Source of the DNA: Hetaerina americana
Taxonomy: Eukaryota > Arthropoda > Insecta > Odonata > Calopterygidae
DNA length: 64,000 nucleotides
NCBI GenBank assembly: GCA_022747635.1
Contig: JAKTNV010000079.1
Span: 682,001 to 746,000, forward strand
Direction of reading: 5' to 3'
Of the stretch, positions 25,060-37,589 are shown in pieces; the first letter of the stretch is position 1, and every line of letters begins with the position of its first letter. Position numbers and translations under genes: made by a program. A model generated the notes under the pieces. It made no database searches and had not been told where the DNA came from. It saw only the letters and a list, made by a program, of their open reading frames with translations.

Positions 25060-26387
25060 AGGCTTGACTGTGATTTAAGTTCATTATTTAACTGCAAAAT
25101 GTATTGCGTCTAACTGAATCCACGTGCAAACCACCTGTTCCCCGCGACGCGATTATATTTTCTTCCATTTGAATTCCAACTCTATGTGTAGAAAATCGCG
25201 CGTCAATGGAATTATCCCACCATTTTATGCCGTCATATTTGCTTTAGCATTTGCAAGCATTTAATAACTAGGGTATGAGTAATCAAGCAAACTCCGGATT
25301 TTTTTACCATGTGAGGCATATTGAAACAAACATTAGAAAAAAATAAAATCTTTCAGGAAGTGTCTTTTGCTTCAGTGCAATCGATAATAATAGGCTTGAC
25401 TGTGATTTAAGTTCATTATTTAACTGCAAAATGTATTGCGTCTAACTGAATCCACGTGCAAACCACCTGTTCCCCGCGACGCGATTATATTTTCTTCCAT
25501 TTGAATTCCAACTCTATGTGTAGAAAATCGCGCGTCAATGGAATTATCCCACCATTTTATGCCGTCATATTTGCTTCAGCATTTGCAAGCATTTAATAAC
25601 TAGGGTATGAGTAATCAAGCAAACTCCGGATTTTTTTACCATGTGAGGCATATTGAAACAAACATTAGAAAAAAATAAAATCTTTCAGGAAGTGTCTTTT
25701 GCTTCAGTGCAATCGATAATAATAGGCTTGACTGTGATTTAAGTTCATTATTTAACTGCAAAATGTATTGCGTCTAACTGAATCCACGTGCAAACCACCT
25801 GTTCCCCGCGACGCGATTATATTTTCTTCCATTTGAATTCCAACTCTATGTGTAGAAAATCGCGCGTCAATGGAATTATCCCACCATTTTATGCCGTCAT
25901 ATTTGCTTCAGCATTTGCAAGCATTTAATAACTAGGGTATGAGTAATCAAGCAAACTCCGGATTTTTTTACCATGTGAGGCATATTGAAACAAACATTAG
26001 AAAAAAATAAAATCTTTCAGGAAGTGTCTTTTGCTTCAGTGCAATCGATAATAATAGGCTTGACTGTGATTTAAGTTCATTATTTAACTGCAAAATGTAT
26101 TGCGTCTAACTGAATCCACGTGCAAACCACCTGTTCCCCGCGACGCGATTATATTTTCTTCCATTTGAATTCCAACTCTATGTGTAGAAAATCGCGCGTC
26201 AATGGAATTATCCCACCATTTTATGCCGTCATATTTGCTTTAGCATTTGCAAGCATTTAATAACTAGGGTATGAGTAATCAAGCAAACTCCGGATTTTTT
26301 TACCATGTGAGGCATATTGAAACAAACATTAGAAAAAAATAAAATCTTTCAGGAAGTGTCTTTTGCTTCAGTGCAATCGATAATAAT
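25060..26387. repeat. Tandem array of four 332-bp units
   Basis: Units begin with AGGCTTGACTG at 25060, 25392, 25724 and 26056; each is exactly 332 bp and ends in AATCGATAATAAT. By eye they differ at one position only: T, C, C, T at 25245, 25577, 25909 and 26241. The unit has no ORF. It contains an inverted pair (GACGCGATT and AATCGCGCGTC about 45 bp apart). Flanks on both sides are unrelated single-copy DNA that share only a few AT bases with the unit edges. It may be a small satellite seed or a recent local amplification; an assembly duplication is also possible. Confidence 0.97.
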
Positions 26388-27930
26388 GAACATGGAGTCA
26401 CACAACACACAACCAGCATGACATCGCTAACACCTTATTCATCAGCACACACTAAGAAAACTAAAATTTCAGTGATTTGAATAACTCCTCACCTCTCCTT
26501 TCATGTAGGTACATATTCCTAGACTAATTCATGCGGTAGACAAACGAAATAGAGCTGCCACATTCTTATAAACTATTCCCGCTCAAGGAACTTAATCCAA
26601 CTTTAGCTGACTTGCCACGCCAAGTCATCAGATAGGTCAACAGCTGACAGAACGTGAAGCTGCACCACGATTCCGTCGGCATCCTTCCGAATATCACTCG
26701 CCACAAACCAGTGCACCGTTTTTATTCCTCTCCCACCGCGAGGGAAACGGAGTGCGCGTGCCGACGACCGCTTGAACACTTTGGCGGCGGTTCTCCCAGG
26801 ATGCATCGAACTCCCTCGCGATCCGCCCACGCACGGATTCTCGGCCTAATGGCAGGCGAACTAACGGTGAATCCGTTCTCCCATCCCCCCTCCCCATGTC
26901 GTTCCTTGGGCCTTGATTCAAGTAATTTCACCCGCCACCACGAAGATCCACTACGGAACCACCTCCACTTCAGTCTTCCCCAGAAACGTCCGTCTATTTC
27001 CCGTCGCCTATTCTCTATCCCTTTGTTCCATTATCTTTTGACTCAAAATAATATTATCACATGCTTTCTCATAAATAATGAAAACATTTTCAGGGAGTGT
27101 CGGGATGGTGCTGATAGGAGAGGCGGTGGGTGTGCAATATTCTACTCCCCCCTATCCCTCGAATCCCCGATGCTGGTTCGAAATTTGCTAAATATTCAAG
27201 AGCGAGCATAATGAGCAACAAAAAAATGTAACAATAACAGGATTAAGATAACTAATCAAAAAAACTAGCAAATGATAAATACTGATGATAAAAAAGCTGC
27301 AGTGTGTTCAAGTCACGATGATTCGGATGAAGACGTATATGCAGTGGTTCATATCCTATACACAAATGAACTTCATTTGGAGCAAGGAATTCTGCTAGAA
27401 GAGGCTTAATATAATTAATACAGGGAAGTGGAAAGGAACAACAAAAAAATCAGCCTTTCATTTCAAATGCCAAATAATTTGGAGCATTACAGGACATGGA
27501 ATCATTGTGTATCTTTCCCAAGCATTGTAAGCGGTTAATTCAACTCTTCTGAATTTCACTTATTGTCACTACAGCCATCAACGTTTTCATCGGTAACGTA
27601 GAATTTTCAAAGGTTTCCACTTTCATAAAATCAATCATTATATCCAGCTGATTATATTTATCAATCTTAAGATTGGTGTCTTCGGGTAACTGGAGAATTT
27701 TTCAGTAATTTTGTTGGTATGTGACCATAAAGGCAGGGGCTTGTTAGCGAGGGATGAGTCGAGGAAATACGTGATGGTTGCCTTCAGACCTTCATGAGCC
27801 AGGGCAACCCTTACATCAAAACTGACCAAATTCTATAATTTCGCCAGATATGGAAATCGCCACCTAAGTCAAGGACTATAACTTTCCCTGACTCTTATGT
27901 GGATAATAAATATTTGAGGACCATCAGTTA
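26388..27930. other. Unique DNA with a moderate GC island, no gene seen
   Basis: Bases 26600-27010 are CpG-containing; the 185-codon frame at 26654-27211 (plus) is Ser/Pro/His/Arg-rich with minus-strand frames over it, and no domain. The rest is AT-rich with nothing recognised. Confidence 0.4.
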
Positions 27931-29029
27931 TCCCACGGGGATTGGGATTGGTGACCACCACCCCTAGCCCTGATTACGCCCCAGCCTGTTCTCCCCCCCC
28001 CCCGTTGAATATTAATCCTCTCTCTCTCTCGCTCTCTACTATTTTGCGATGCATGCATGTATTCATCCATCTCCGAAGTGAACTTAAACACCCTCTTCAT
28101 AACATCTGCACGTTCTCCGGAGTGATTACGTGGATGAATCGACCACGACCGGACATGCGCCGGTGCACCTTAAGAGCTGCAATTTACGCCGTCACTCCTA
28201 TAAGACATGCAACTCCCTCGCGGATCACCCGTATCGCGGATCTTTTGCATGCTGCTAAGGATGGATCTTCGACCACACATTTCTCTCAGCCGCCGGGCAC
28301 TCATTGCATGGTTTTATCGCCGCTCCCTCATCCCGTAAGGGCGCCCTTGTTTCAAGACACCTATCGCCCCGCTATCACGTCCGACAAGGGATTGCCGCCT
28401 CCTCGTAATCCCATGTAAAACAGGCGAATTCATTATTTTTTCCGGGCGGCCAATTTATTGCTGTAATTCGAGTAAGACCGTTTCACGTAATTACTCGTTC
28501 CTGTTTTTCTTCATGCGTCGCCCTCGAGATAAACCCGGATGACTCACCCTCCCCAGAACGTGGATTGCTTGGAGGGGGGGAATGGCTTATTATAAATTTA
28601 GATTTGCTCAGAAAGGCGCCAAATCGGGGTAATTTACTGCGCAAATTTAACTTCGTTTGTATGCACATGCGTGAGAGTAAGTAATTTTAGATTACATGAA
28701 AAGGTGTTAAATTTTTCTAAAATTATCAGCTTATGAATATGAATAAATACGCATTCAGCAGAATATAAATAAAGCAAAGCTAAAAGTCTGCAAAAATTTT
28801 ATCCGTTAGATTTTATTAACTCTATTTCATATCGAAAATACGTATCATGCTACTCTATTTCTCTCAGCTAAAAATAACACATGACGGTAAAACTGCAATT
28901 CGTGAGGGGACATATAATGTAAATGTGATATCCACAAATTAAATAAATAACTTATCTGATACATTCATTTTAACCAAATTTCTCAACCCGAAGGTTTTTT
29001 TGATCGGTTAGGTTACAGCTCATCCAATA
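27931..29029. other. CpG-containing segment and AT-rich DNA
   Basis: A C-run and (CT)n (about 27990-28035) precede CpG-rich DNA at 28080-28420 with a 158-codon plus-strand frame of no recognisable family. AT-rich with nothing seen from 28680. Confidence 0.4.
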
Positions 29030-29264
29030 GTTAGCCCAACGGCTTAGTATTGGGTGAGCTTAGAATGTGAAATTCACACGTCAAGGTAGGGAGGAGTGAG
29101 GTCCCATTCCCTGTGCCGTCTAAGATTTTTTGTTGAAGATATGGCAGCCTAAAAATCACACAGTTTGGGTGAAGCCTAGGATGCCCAGAGGAGTCGCCGT
29201 GAATCGAACCCGGGCCTTCCAGCCGGTAGCCCAGAGCTCTACTCACTGGGCTACCACGTCTCCC
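29030..29264 (-). mobile_element. tRNA-derived SINE, family A copy 1
   Basis: On the minus strand the 5' head (29264 down to about 29191) has a perfect pol III box A (TAGCCCAGTGAG) and box B (GTTCGATTC, about 29202-29210), correctly spaced as in a tRNA. The acceptor ends do not pair, so it is not a real tRNA gene. The body (ACCCAAACTGTGTGATTTTT and following) is shared with copies at 35440-35622 and 55793-56016. The 3' end holds a near-perfect stem-loop (29033-29063, CCAATA ... TATTGG). Confidence 0.85.
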
Positions 29265-30101
29265 ACATTCCTTATGGAGGTATGTGTAGATTTTTACGTT
29301 TTATATGCTTCTTTATCGCAGGAAAACAATGTAAATATATAGATTCAGAGGACGCTATGGCCTCTAAAAATTCCTTCGAGGACATAAACCCAAAGAACTC
29401 TTTCCTCTCACGGAAGTGACATGAATTTCTAATCAAAAGTATCGAGAATAGAACTATGGGCAGAATTGAAAGTGGAAAAAGAGACGAGAAGAATCCCTAT
29501 GATTAAAGAAAAAAGATATCGCTTCACCAAATGCGATATTCCGACTATCTAAAATTCTACCTAGAGAGAGGAAGTAAAAATATCTTGAGTACAGGATTAC
29601 TGCCCGTTCAATGCAAAGTTCAAGAAGCATTTCATGATTAAGGTTAGTTCAGGAGAGAGTTACATGTTTAGAATCATCTCCTCGGTTATTGCAACCATCT
29701 AATGAAACATTATTTGAGGATTTTAGCTCATAATTCAAAAGCATTGTAAGGAGAGATTCCCTTGTTTTCCTCTACATCATTAACGTAATCCCGAAAAATG
29801 TTTTTTCCCTATCTGAGAGGGATTGTCCAATACTTCTGCTAAAACAATTACAGCAAATAACTCTTCCCCGTCGGTTTCTTCCTTTGCGTACTCCATGTAT
29901 ATGATATAGCCTTCCTATCAATATCCGAAGTTATCAGAAAATCCATAGTGAACGTTAGGTACAAGCTGACATGGCGTACATGAAAGTCCATGAAATCCAT
30001 GAATCGCGAAAGATATCGCACAGAAACTGCACCGTCGAGCCAAGAGTCAATGCAAAATTGCCTCTGCATGCGCCATAACTTTTGACGCACCCTCTCGCAA
30101 G
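29265..30101. other. Unique DNA, no gene seen
   Basis: Nothing recognised between the two SINE copies. The 128-codon minus frame at 29848-30234 runs into the SINE. Confidence 0.5.
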
Positions 30102-30412
30102 GTAGTAGTAGTAGTTTTGAGGGGAGGCGACCGACAGCTGAGGTCATTTGCGCCATAGGGGATGGATAGGAAAGGATGAAGGGTGGAGAGAAACCCGGCG
30201 TCGGCATTAGCCTACTCTTTACGAAAAGCGCCAAGGGGTCCGCAGTTTAACGTCCCATCCGACGGACGGCGTACTCACTCAAAGTGCCCTCCACAAAGCA
30301 CCTCAAGTAGGGATCGAGATACCTCTGAAAAATATTCAACACCGCCGGGATTTGAACCCGCGCCCTCAGGGTGGGAAGCCAGTACGTTAGCCGCCGCACC
30401 ATCTCGATCCCC
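30102..30412 (-). mobile_element. tRNA-derived SINE, family B copy 1
   Basis: Minus strand: a tRNA-like head (30412 to about 30340) with a perfect box B (GTTCAAATC at 30349-30357) and a degenerate box A (TGGTGCGGCGGC). A body of about 240 bp follows and the 3' end is a (CTA)n-type tail, seen on the plus strand as GGTAGTAGTAGTAG at 30102. Two further decayed copies follow within 600 bp, and another is at 40251. Confidence 0.85.
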
Positions 30413-30639
30413 TCTCGCAAGGCCGCCGGCGGAAGTCTCAGGTGCACCCTCCTCACACGGATTCCAATCAATCACACGCGTCGCGCGGGCACGCAACACC
30501 GGATCAAGTGCGCGGAAAGCATTATCAAGATTTCTCAGTGCACCAACAAGGTGTGGCTACTTGCGAAAAAAATGCAAGTTGCCAATCTATCAGTGGTATG
30601 TATGTAGTTATCATAGGAAACCAATGACATCGGAGGCTA

Positions 30640-30815
30640 TTTGAGATATTAGGGATAGGTGAGATGGAGGCAGCGGGTTGGATTCTAAGGAGCAAAGGGT
30701 GAATAGAAACCTGACGCATGGCTCAGCTCATCAGAAAAAGAGAGCGCTGCACTTCAAACGTTCTCCACACAGCACTTAGCAATAATTAGGGACTCAAATT
30801 ACATTGAAAAATCTG
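30640..30815 (-). mobile_element. Decayed family B SINE body (copy 2)
   Basis: Aligned against copy 1 on the minus strand, it keeps GTGCTGTGTGGAG (GTGCTTTGTGGAG in copy 1), an AGCGCTCT segment and GTTTCTATTCACCC (GTTTCTCTCCACCC in copy 1), in the same order. The head is missing and the divergence is high, so this is an old insertion. Confidence 0.6.
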
Positions 30816-30830
30816 CCAAGGGAAATCTGA

Positions 30831-30960
30831 TTGGTGCGGTGTCTATTGTATTGACTTCCCTCCCCGAGGGCCCGGGTTCATATCTGAGAGGGTTCGCATT
30901 ATTCAGTGATAACGATTCCTCCTTCGTGAAGATTCATTCCCCGTAAAAACGTTCCGTTCA
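30831..30960 (+). mobile_element. Family B-type SINE head, plus orientation
   Basis: TTGGTGCGGTGTC (box A-like), then TTCCCTCCCCGAGGGCCCGG and GGTTCATATC (box B with one mismatch, about 30875-30884). Spacing and the CCC...GAGGGC arm match the head of copy 1. It faces the copy just upstream, so the two form a head-to-head arrangement. Confidence 0.6.
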
Positions 30961-31990
30961 CTAGGTGGGAGCGTGTATCATTATTGATCGCATTTATACA
31001 TGATCACAAAGCAGAATGGTGAGTAAGGTTATAACTTTATTAGCGACGATACACGTTCTCAACCACCCCCTGCTCTAAGTCACGCGCACCTGGACAACAA
31101 CCCCTTGGCTCCCGCGAGAGAAAGACGCAATAGCGTGCACAAGCCCTCGCTGCCATCAACCTGACACAGTCGCTCTAAAATTTCAAGGCTAGAAGGGGGA
31201 GAGAGACATTCTCGGTGTCCAATTCATTCCTGCGAGCGGCGCAAGAATTAATGCGCAGCCTTATGCAGGAACTTGCTCCACGTGCACAGGTGTGTGTCAA
31301 ACGCATGAACTCCATTTTTCCAAGGCCCCGCTACTACGTAATCCTCGTCAAGTCGATTGCATTTCTCCATTTGAATTCCATCTCGTGCCATACACTGCTT
31401 TACTTCTTACTTGCTTTAACCTCTTCCTAGAAATCATTTCGGCCTCCCAGCATCGCTCCTCTTAAGGCATATGGACCACTCGTTCTCGAAGCCGACGTCC
31501 TCTCTGAACCAACCAAAATTGGTCGAACCCTTTCCACTAGCCCCTATTCGTTCTCCCTCCCATTCACCATTTACAATGCTCCCTGTATTCCTCAAAAAAA
31601 TATACCGTCCCTCTCTCTCACAATCGCTCACTCTTTTCACGTTCCCGATTATAAGCACAGCGCCCTCTTGTGGGAGAGTTCTCCTTCCCCCGTTCCGTAA
31701 TTCTTTCCCTTCATCATCATCGCTGTATTCTTCAGCCGAAAAATTCCAAAGCCCTCGTCCATCTCTCGCATTCCGTTGGACTACTGTGCGTTCCCGTCGG
31801 ACGTTCACGTGGCCCACTCCCCCGGTCTCTTCCTTTCCCTTTTCTAAATTCCACGCAACCGAAAGGACCGATGGGAGAGAACTCATGGGTTCCCTATCGC
31901 CGCCCCTTTCGCTACATTACCTACTTCTCCCAGTCTCATGATTATCCTCTCCACCCCTAGTTATTTTCTCTCCGCAAAAACTTTCCCGAG
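30961..31990. other. Pyrimidine-rich segment, no supported gene
   Basis: Bases 31440-31960 are strongly pyrimidine-rich on the plus strand, giving overlapping 96-156-codon frames of Ser/Pro/Phe. The minus-strand 150-codon frame is Gly/Arg/Glu-rich. No domain. Confidence 0.4.
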
Positions 31991-33900
31991 TCATCAATCC
32001 AAATCACCGTGGGCAGGTGGAAGGAGAGGGAAGAGGACGCTTAAAGAATGGTCACCCGAGCTATGACTACGGCTTCCCCAGAGTTGTAAATCGTCTTTTC
32101 CGATTGGATCCCAAACAAATCCGCACACATTACTCTCAAATATTGTAGGATGCCGGACCCCATCACTGCCCCTGCCGCGAGAAACAACAGTCTGAGCAGT
32201 GAAAAACGCAGGTCAACAATTTTCTCCCACAAGCGTAAGAAATGCCGACCCACGCAATTAATTCAGCGATATTTTTTTTCAACTACAAATGCTATGAGAT
32301 TGCAAAAATGATCTTCAGCATAGCACGGATTTTTAATCCTCTCGGATGAATAATCACTATGGCGGAAAGCTCGCTAGGGAGTCTGAGACGACGAGAATCT
32401 GATTCGGACACGTCTCTAAAAGTCTATTTCATTTGCATAAACAGTCCATAAGATTGACTTCCACTGCATTGAAAATGTGAATATTTGGTGACTACCGATC
32501 ACGGGAATGCTTAAATATTGCTCTAATATGGCAAAAAAATTTATATGAACACATTAGCAGGTCGACACGGCATTAATAGGATACAGGATATAGATAGCCT
32601 GGACCTAAGCACGTTCTTGGTGCTCACTTTATAAGAAACTGTCATTTCAACTACAAAAACAACAAAACTAAAATAGATCTTAAGTCACGTATTAAATAAA
32701 AAAATATAGAACAGGAATAAAAAATATTCCACCAGTGTTTGATTATTTATTCTAAATTTATATGTACTGTTCCTTATTTCTGACAGCGAAAGTACCTGTT
32801 TTATGACTTCGAACAATAAAATCATCTCACAAAACTTACACTTGTTTTATAGCACGTCATATTTTTCTCCGCGTATTTGACGGTGGCAATCTAGCGATAA
32901 TAAGCGACATCCGGAATGTATTTGCGGAATCGATTCTTAATGAGGGCAAAAACACTCAGTCATTCCACGAAACGACCTAGGTTTCGGAAAGAACTACATC
33001 CTCGGGAAAGCATTGCAAGAAAGCCATGCTTAAACACAAATATCTGTTTAATTCGCCTTTAAATACCCCACCGATTCCACCAATGATGTCCCAAATTTCT
33101 TCCACCCGGAATATAAGCATGGACTTAACTATTTTGCCAAAAGAATACGTTTAATTTTGGTTCGTGATATCTGGAATGCCGAGCAAAGTTTTCATCGCGT
33201 TCAGCAATCGTGATTCTTAGCAAAAGAACAGTTCTAGATCAAAATAAAGACTAATTTGTACTCACGTTTCCAGGTTAACAGTAATCGCCAACTGGGCGAC
33301 GATACTCGAAAATACTCACCTAAAAAGAATAAAAATGTATTATTAGTTCCTGTTAAATCTAGATTCGACTTTCACACAATAGAGAAAAAAACCTCTATAC
33401 TTGGGTCAGGGAAAATTAGAGAAAGAGTAGGCTGGATTTAAAAAGTGCAAACGAAATATGTTTCATTTGTTTCTACAAATAATCATGAAGTATTACTTGA
33501 TTTTCCATAAACTGTAATTGCATACAACCCGTTCTATTGCATGCGACTCGTTCCATACAACTATTCATCATCTCACGGGCAAGGTGAGAATTAATGAGGC
33601 AAACGGTTAGAGTACCTTATTTTAGCCCATCAATAAAAAGAACTCTCGGACAGTACATGATAGCAAAAAGAGAAGCAAATGAGTAAGGAACTGCATTTGG
33701 ACCACGAAGTATGGCATAGACTACACGATTTATAAGGCAAAACATTGAGAAGAAGAAAAGCGAAGGAAAAAATGAAGAGAAACACGGCCATATGAACGAC
33801 ATGGAATCAATACGAAATACGAACATTAAGGGACCAGATAATCTACAAGGTTTCGAGAAATTCTTGTGGATTTTGGAAGAATCCAACCATCAATCTACGG
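31991..33900. other. Unique AT-rich DNA, no gene seen
   Basis: No ORF over 90 codons, no repeat family and no RNA gene recognised. Confidence 0.5.
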
Positions 33901-34680
33901 ACTGAAAATCGATGATGATGGATTGCGTAAACGCTCACTCACGACGTGAGGCAGACCACAAATCATATTCGCGGGCGGGCATCATCTGGTTGTCCAATCA
34001 CCTTAGCTCCACATTCGGCCTCTTTGTGGTTCTCGGAACAGAGAGAGGAAGTGAAGGTGGGACCAAGGATGGAATACGAGCTCTCTCAACGGAGTCATTT
34101 AGGTGCGAACGACGCGTGTTATGCTAATCGCGAGTAAACATAGGAAGAATATTCCGAAGGCGTGAGCGAGTTGAATCTGCAAACGAACGTCCTCGCAGGT
34201 GGAGGTCTCCACACTCTAGTCCCTGACACGAGCGCGGATGAATGAATGTGGGGAAGGGGAATGTTGTGTACGGGGACCCACCCTGCAGAGTCGCCCACGA
34301 AGGTGCCGCCGCCAAATGTTCGGCCGCACCAACGCTTAGCCGCCATCTTAACTCTTAGCTCTCTTAACCCGTCACCCATTATTACTCGTTCAGATTATTC
34401 TTACGAACTTGACTTCGGGGCAAAGACGCTCAATCGCTCCTCATTCGATTCCTTCCATTCCATTCGCGTTTCCTCCTCCCAACCCGCCCCTCGCCCCTTT
34501 CACCGTATTCCGGAATATCCCCCCAGCCTATGCCCTCTATATGGTACGCTCATACTGACAACAGCTATTACGGCGGTTGGTTTGCGTCATAGATTGGAAG
34601 CCATAGATTGCCCGTTCACTAAGCAGAAAATATTTAGATACACCCCGCAAAAGTCTCTCGGATAAAACATAATGAATGGA
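33901..34680. other. GC-rich island with GAGAG and YY1/Pho-like motif
   Basis: CpG-containing DNA with GAGAGAGG at 34041 and CCGCCATCTT at 34340. Open frames of 63-139 codons overlap on both strands without a domain. Candidate promoter or regulatory island; no TSS visible. Confidence 0.4.
34340..34349 (-). promoter_or_regulatory. YY1/Pho-like motif
   Basis: An exact AAGATGGCGG on the minus strand, the same 10-mer and orientation as at 5118 and 49890, again in a GC island. Confidence 0.35.
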
Positions 34681-35439
34681 ATTTTACCAGGTTTGCCATT
34701 AGTAACCCAACATCTCTTTAGCGACTTCGACAATGTTGTCACCTGGCGCATACCATAGTTTTGGTTCGATTCCAATCTATTCATTAACTTTTTCACAAAG
34801 AGTTCGAAGTGATATTTCACACTGTTATGATAATATTTTCCCGAAAAAATCTATGATTGGTAATCATTATTTTCGAATAAAGTCTTTCAAAACTAATATC
34901 CAATGTATTTTCATATTTATCGCCCCATTTCAGGGGAGTAAAAACGGGTTAAAATGAGCGCAAAAATTTAAAATGGTATCTCTACGTCACCAAACTGATC
35001 ATCAATATGATATTTACTCTTGTTCATTTGAATTTACCGTGATGAAATGAGCTTTTCAAATTTTCTGGATCGAAGTAAAAAAGTCAAGTACATGACCTTT
35101 TACCATTCATTACTTATCCAAAAAACTTAAATGCGGCAATGGCAATTTTTCAGACAAAATACACCCATGAAACCCTTTCACATAAAAGTAGTTGGCGCCT
35201 AAAAAAGAAATGAGTAACATGACAGAATTTTATGGTTTTTTTGGAAGCATCAAACTGGCTACGCTGGTATTCGCAGTGGGTGGCAGCTCCACCGGACAAT
35301 TCGGTCACGGGTTCGAATTGACCTTCGAAAAGGTGTGCCTCGCGGAGCTTAATATTATTTCCGGTACATTACTATATAAACTTCGCTTTCTTGCCAACTA
35401 AAACTCAAATGATATCACGACATTTAGCGTGGAATCCAT
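34681..35439. other. Unique DNA with a possible tRNA-like head
   Basis: Mostly nothing. At about 35245-35332 (plus) a TGGCTACGCTGG (box A, one mismatch) lies about 60 bp before GGGTTCGAATTG (box B-like). It may be a separate SINE head, but I found no second copy. Confidence 0.3.
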
Positions 35440-35622
35440 TTTCGCAAGCGAGGACATCACCTCGCCGCCACCGGGGCCGGATATGGTTTCCCAGGAAGGT
35501 CTGATATCCGAAAAATCACACAGCTTGGGTGGAACTAAGGGTGCCCAGAGGCGTCCCCGTGAATCGAACCGGGCTCCCCTAGCCCGTGGTCCAACGCTCT
35601 TCCGACTGCACTATCATGTCCC
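35440..35622 (-). mobile_element. tRNA-derived SINE, family A copy 2
   Basis: Minus strand: head with box A TAGTGCAGTCGG and box B GTTCGATTC (about 35562-35570). The body (GGCACCC, CCCAAGCTGTGTGATTTTTC) matches copies 1 and 3. The 3' part, with the hairpin seen in copy 1, is missing, so the copy is shortened. Confidence 0.8.
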
Positions 35623-36720
35623 ATACGAATACAAACGAACACCATACCAAATTTCATTCCATGCGCTAACTTTGGGAAACGATGTGGGAGGAAATGCAAT
35701 TGAGAGTGAGGAGTAATCAGTTATTGCCATAAACATTCCTAATGAGTCCAACGTGGGCCGATAATTCGACGATCCGCGCCAGCCAACTGAGCGACACCGA
35801 GAGGGCTCCTCCGACACAAGCTCGCCCTCACCGTCCGACTTCCCGCCATTTCCACCAGTGCCAATATCTGGGAGAGCGGGCGACCTTCTCTCACGGCTGA
35901 CTCCTGGCCAAACCACACCTACTCTCCCGCCATGGGCGTGACACATCCGGAGCCCTCTCGCCGCACCTTGTTGGACCCCATCCCGGGATCCTCAGCGAAC
36001 TCTAACGGTCTGAGAATAACGAGCGACATCACAATAGAAACCCCGGTCGTAATACCCTCGAAAAACTTTAAGACATACGCTATCTTCGGTCGACTACTCT
36101 TTATCACCACGACGAACGGACATTTATTGGGAAGGAGCATTGCCTTCTTGATGGAGCGAAACCGCCCTCCCCGTCGAATCGGGGCGTTCGCGTCATCGAT
36201 TCTTCGGGGAAGAAAGGTTTCACGGGCTCTTTTCTCACATATAAAAAAGAAAAAAGTTTCCATCCACCTGTCTTCGTCTTTTCAGAAATAATCTAATTTT
36301 ACCATAAGCAAGCGTGGGTGCGTTTACGCTAAGGAACATATAAATACACATAAAGCTCTCATCACTTTCACAATAATCTATCCACCTCCTCTCCCGCTCA
36401 CACTCTATTTTGGCTACTGCTGCACGCTGTCTTCCGTGTCCCTCAAAGTGGGTGGTTGGGGGGGGGGGGAGGGACACGAGTTCCGAAGTTAACCATTCGA
36501 TGCAGAGCACATCCACTCCTTCTTTCTCCTCTCTCCGATGCTCACTTCGTCGCTTCACCCTCCATTTTGTCCTCTCCTCCGCCGCCTCCTTCCACGCTCT
36601 CCTTCACTATGTCTCGCTGGCTTAGGAATAAATGCTCCCCATTTATCTTGCGACTTCACCCACCTCCTCACTTGCCCTCCGAGGGCCGCTCTCGCTGTCA
36701 CACGGGCGACTAAGCCATAT
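35623..36720. other. GC-rich, CpG-containing DNA, no supported gene
   Basis: CpG-rich at 35760-36220 and again at 36420-36700, with a G-run at 36460-36475. Frames of 85-182 codons overlap on both strands and show no domain. Confidence 0.4.
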
Positions 36721-37589
36721 GTCTTCGCGGACGTGATTTCTTTCATGGTGGAATCAATTCTGGTGATTCCATGCCCGTGCGAAATGGGAAAGGATCCAGA
36801 CGCAATACGACACTTGGAACATACCGAAACATGCACGAGTAACATGTTGCGGAGAGGACAGGCAACGCTCATAGCAAGGCGCCGAGGCAGGCGGTGCCTG
36901 AGAAGACTTTCTTTTCAGGAGCTGGAGCTGGGTCTCAAATTTAGCGAAAGTGTTGGGACTAGCTGCGAATTCCAATCCATACATTCTTTTCAGATTGATG
37001 GGCGGAAATGGATCTATGAATCGTTCGTAGCCAGAGTCAAAGTTGAAGCAAGGCAATATGATAGCTTAAATAATTTTAACCAATGACTTGGCACCGAATT
37101 CCCAACGTTATGGTTCTTCTTGCAATGGATTATATCTGTCCTATATATTCAATTCGGGCTAAATAACTAAAAGAGGAAGGGACAGAGAAAGAAGAAGAAA
37201 AATTATGAAGCTAACCATTTGATATGGAAACCAACAAAACTCGCATTCAGGATTCGTGATTTCGGTGGCCTTCTTAAATTTTGACTAGTTACAAACAACC
37301 AGGTTTTGAGAAACTCAAAGCACTCAAAATCAAGGTAGAATTTTTTAAAAAGTTTTTTGCAAGGCAGAATTAAATTCAAACATTTTCTCCATAATTCTCT
37401 TGCACCCCAAGGAAAAAATGTATTAAACCCGGTTGACTGCTAGGTATTGACTGACTCACTCGTAATTGTGGTTTTGCAAGGAACTAAAGGAATATAGCAA
37501 GCAGCATGGGAATGGCGAAGAAGAATTTCCATTAAAATAAACAAATTGTAAACGGTAGGTAGTCTTAGAAGAGACAAAAAGAAACGATT
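36721..37589. other. Unique DNA, no gene seen
   Basis: The tail of a 182-codon plus frame (36538-37086) has mixed composition but no recognisable family. Nothing else. Confidence 0.4.

Noticed and set aside
25060..26387. CRISPR array
   Set aside because: Units are contiguous 332-bp repeats without spacers, in eukaryotic DNA.
26654..27211. 185-codon plus-strand frame as a gene
   Set aside because: No domain, His/Pro/Arg-rich in the GC part, and minus-strand frames are equally open.
29191..29264. Genuine tRNA gene
   Set aside because: Boxes A and B are perfect but the acceptor arms do not pair, and the body continues into sequence shared with two other copies, so it is a SINE head.
30340..30412. 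Genuine tRNA gene
   Set aside because: Box B is perfect but box A is degenerate, there is no clean cloverleaf, and the body and (CTA)n tail belong to a SINE.
36538..37086. 182-codon plus-strand frame as a gene
   Set aside because: Composition changes abruptly from low-complexity to mixed; no motif, no splice evidence.
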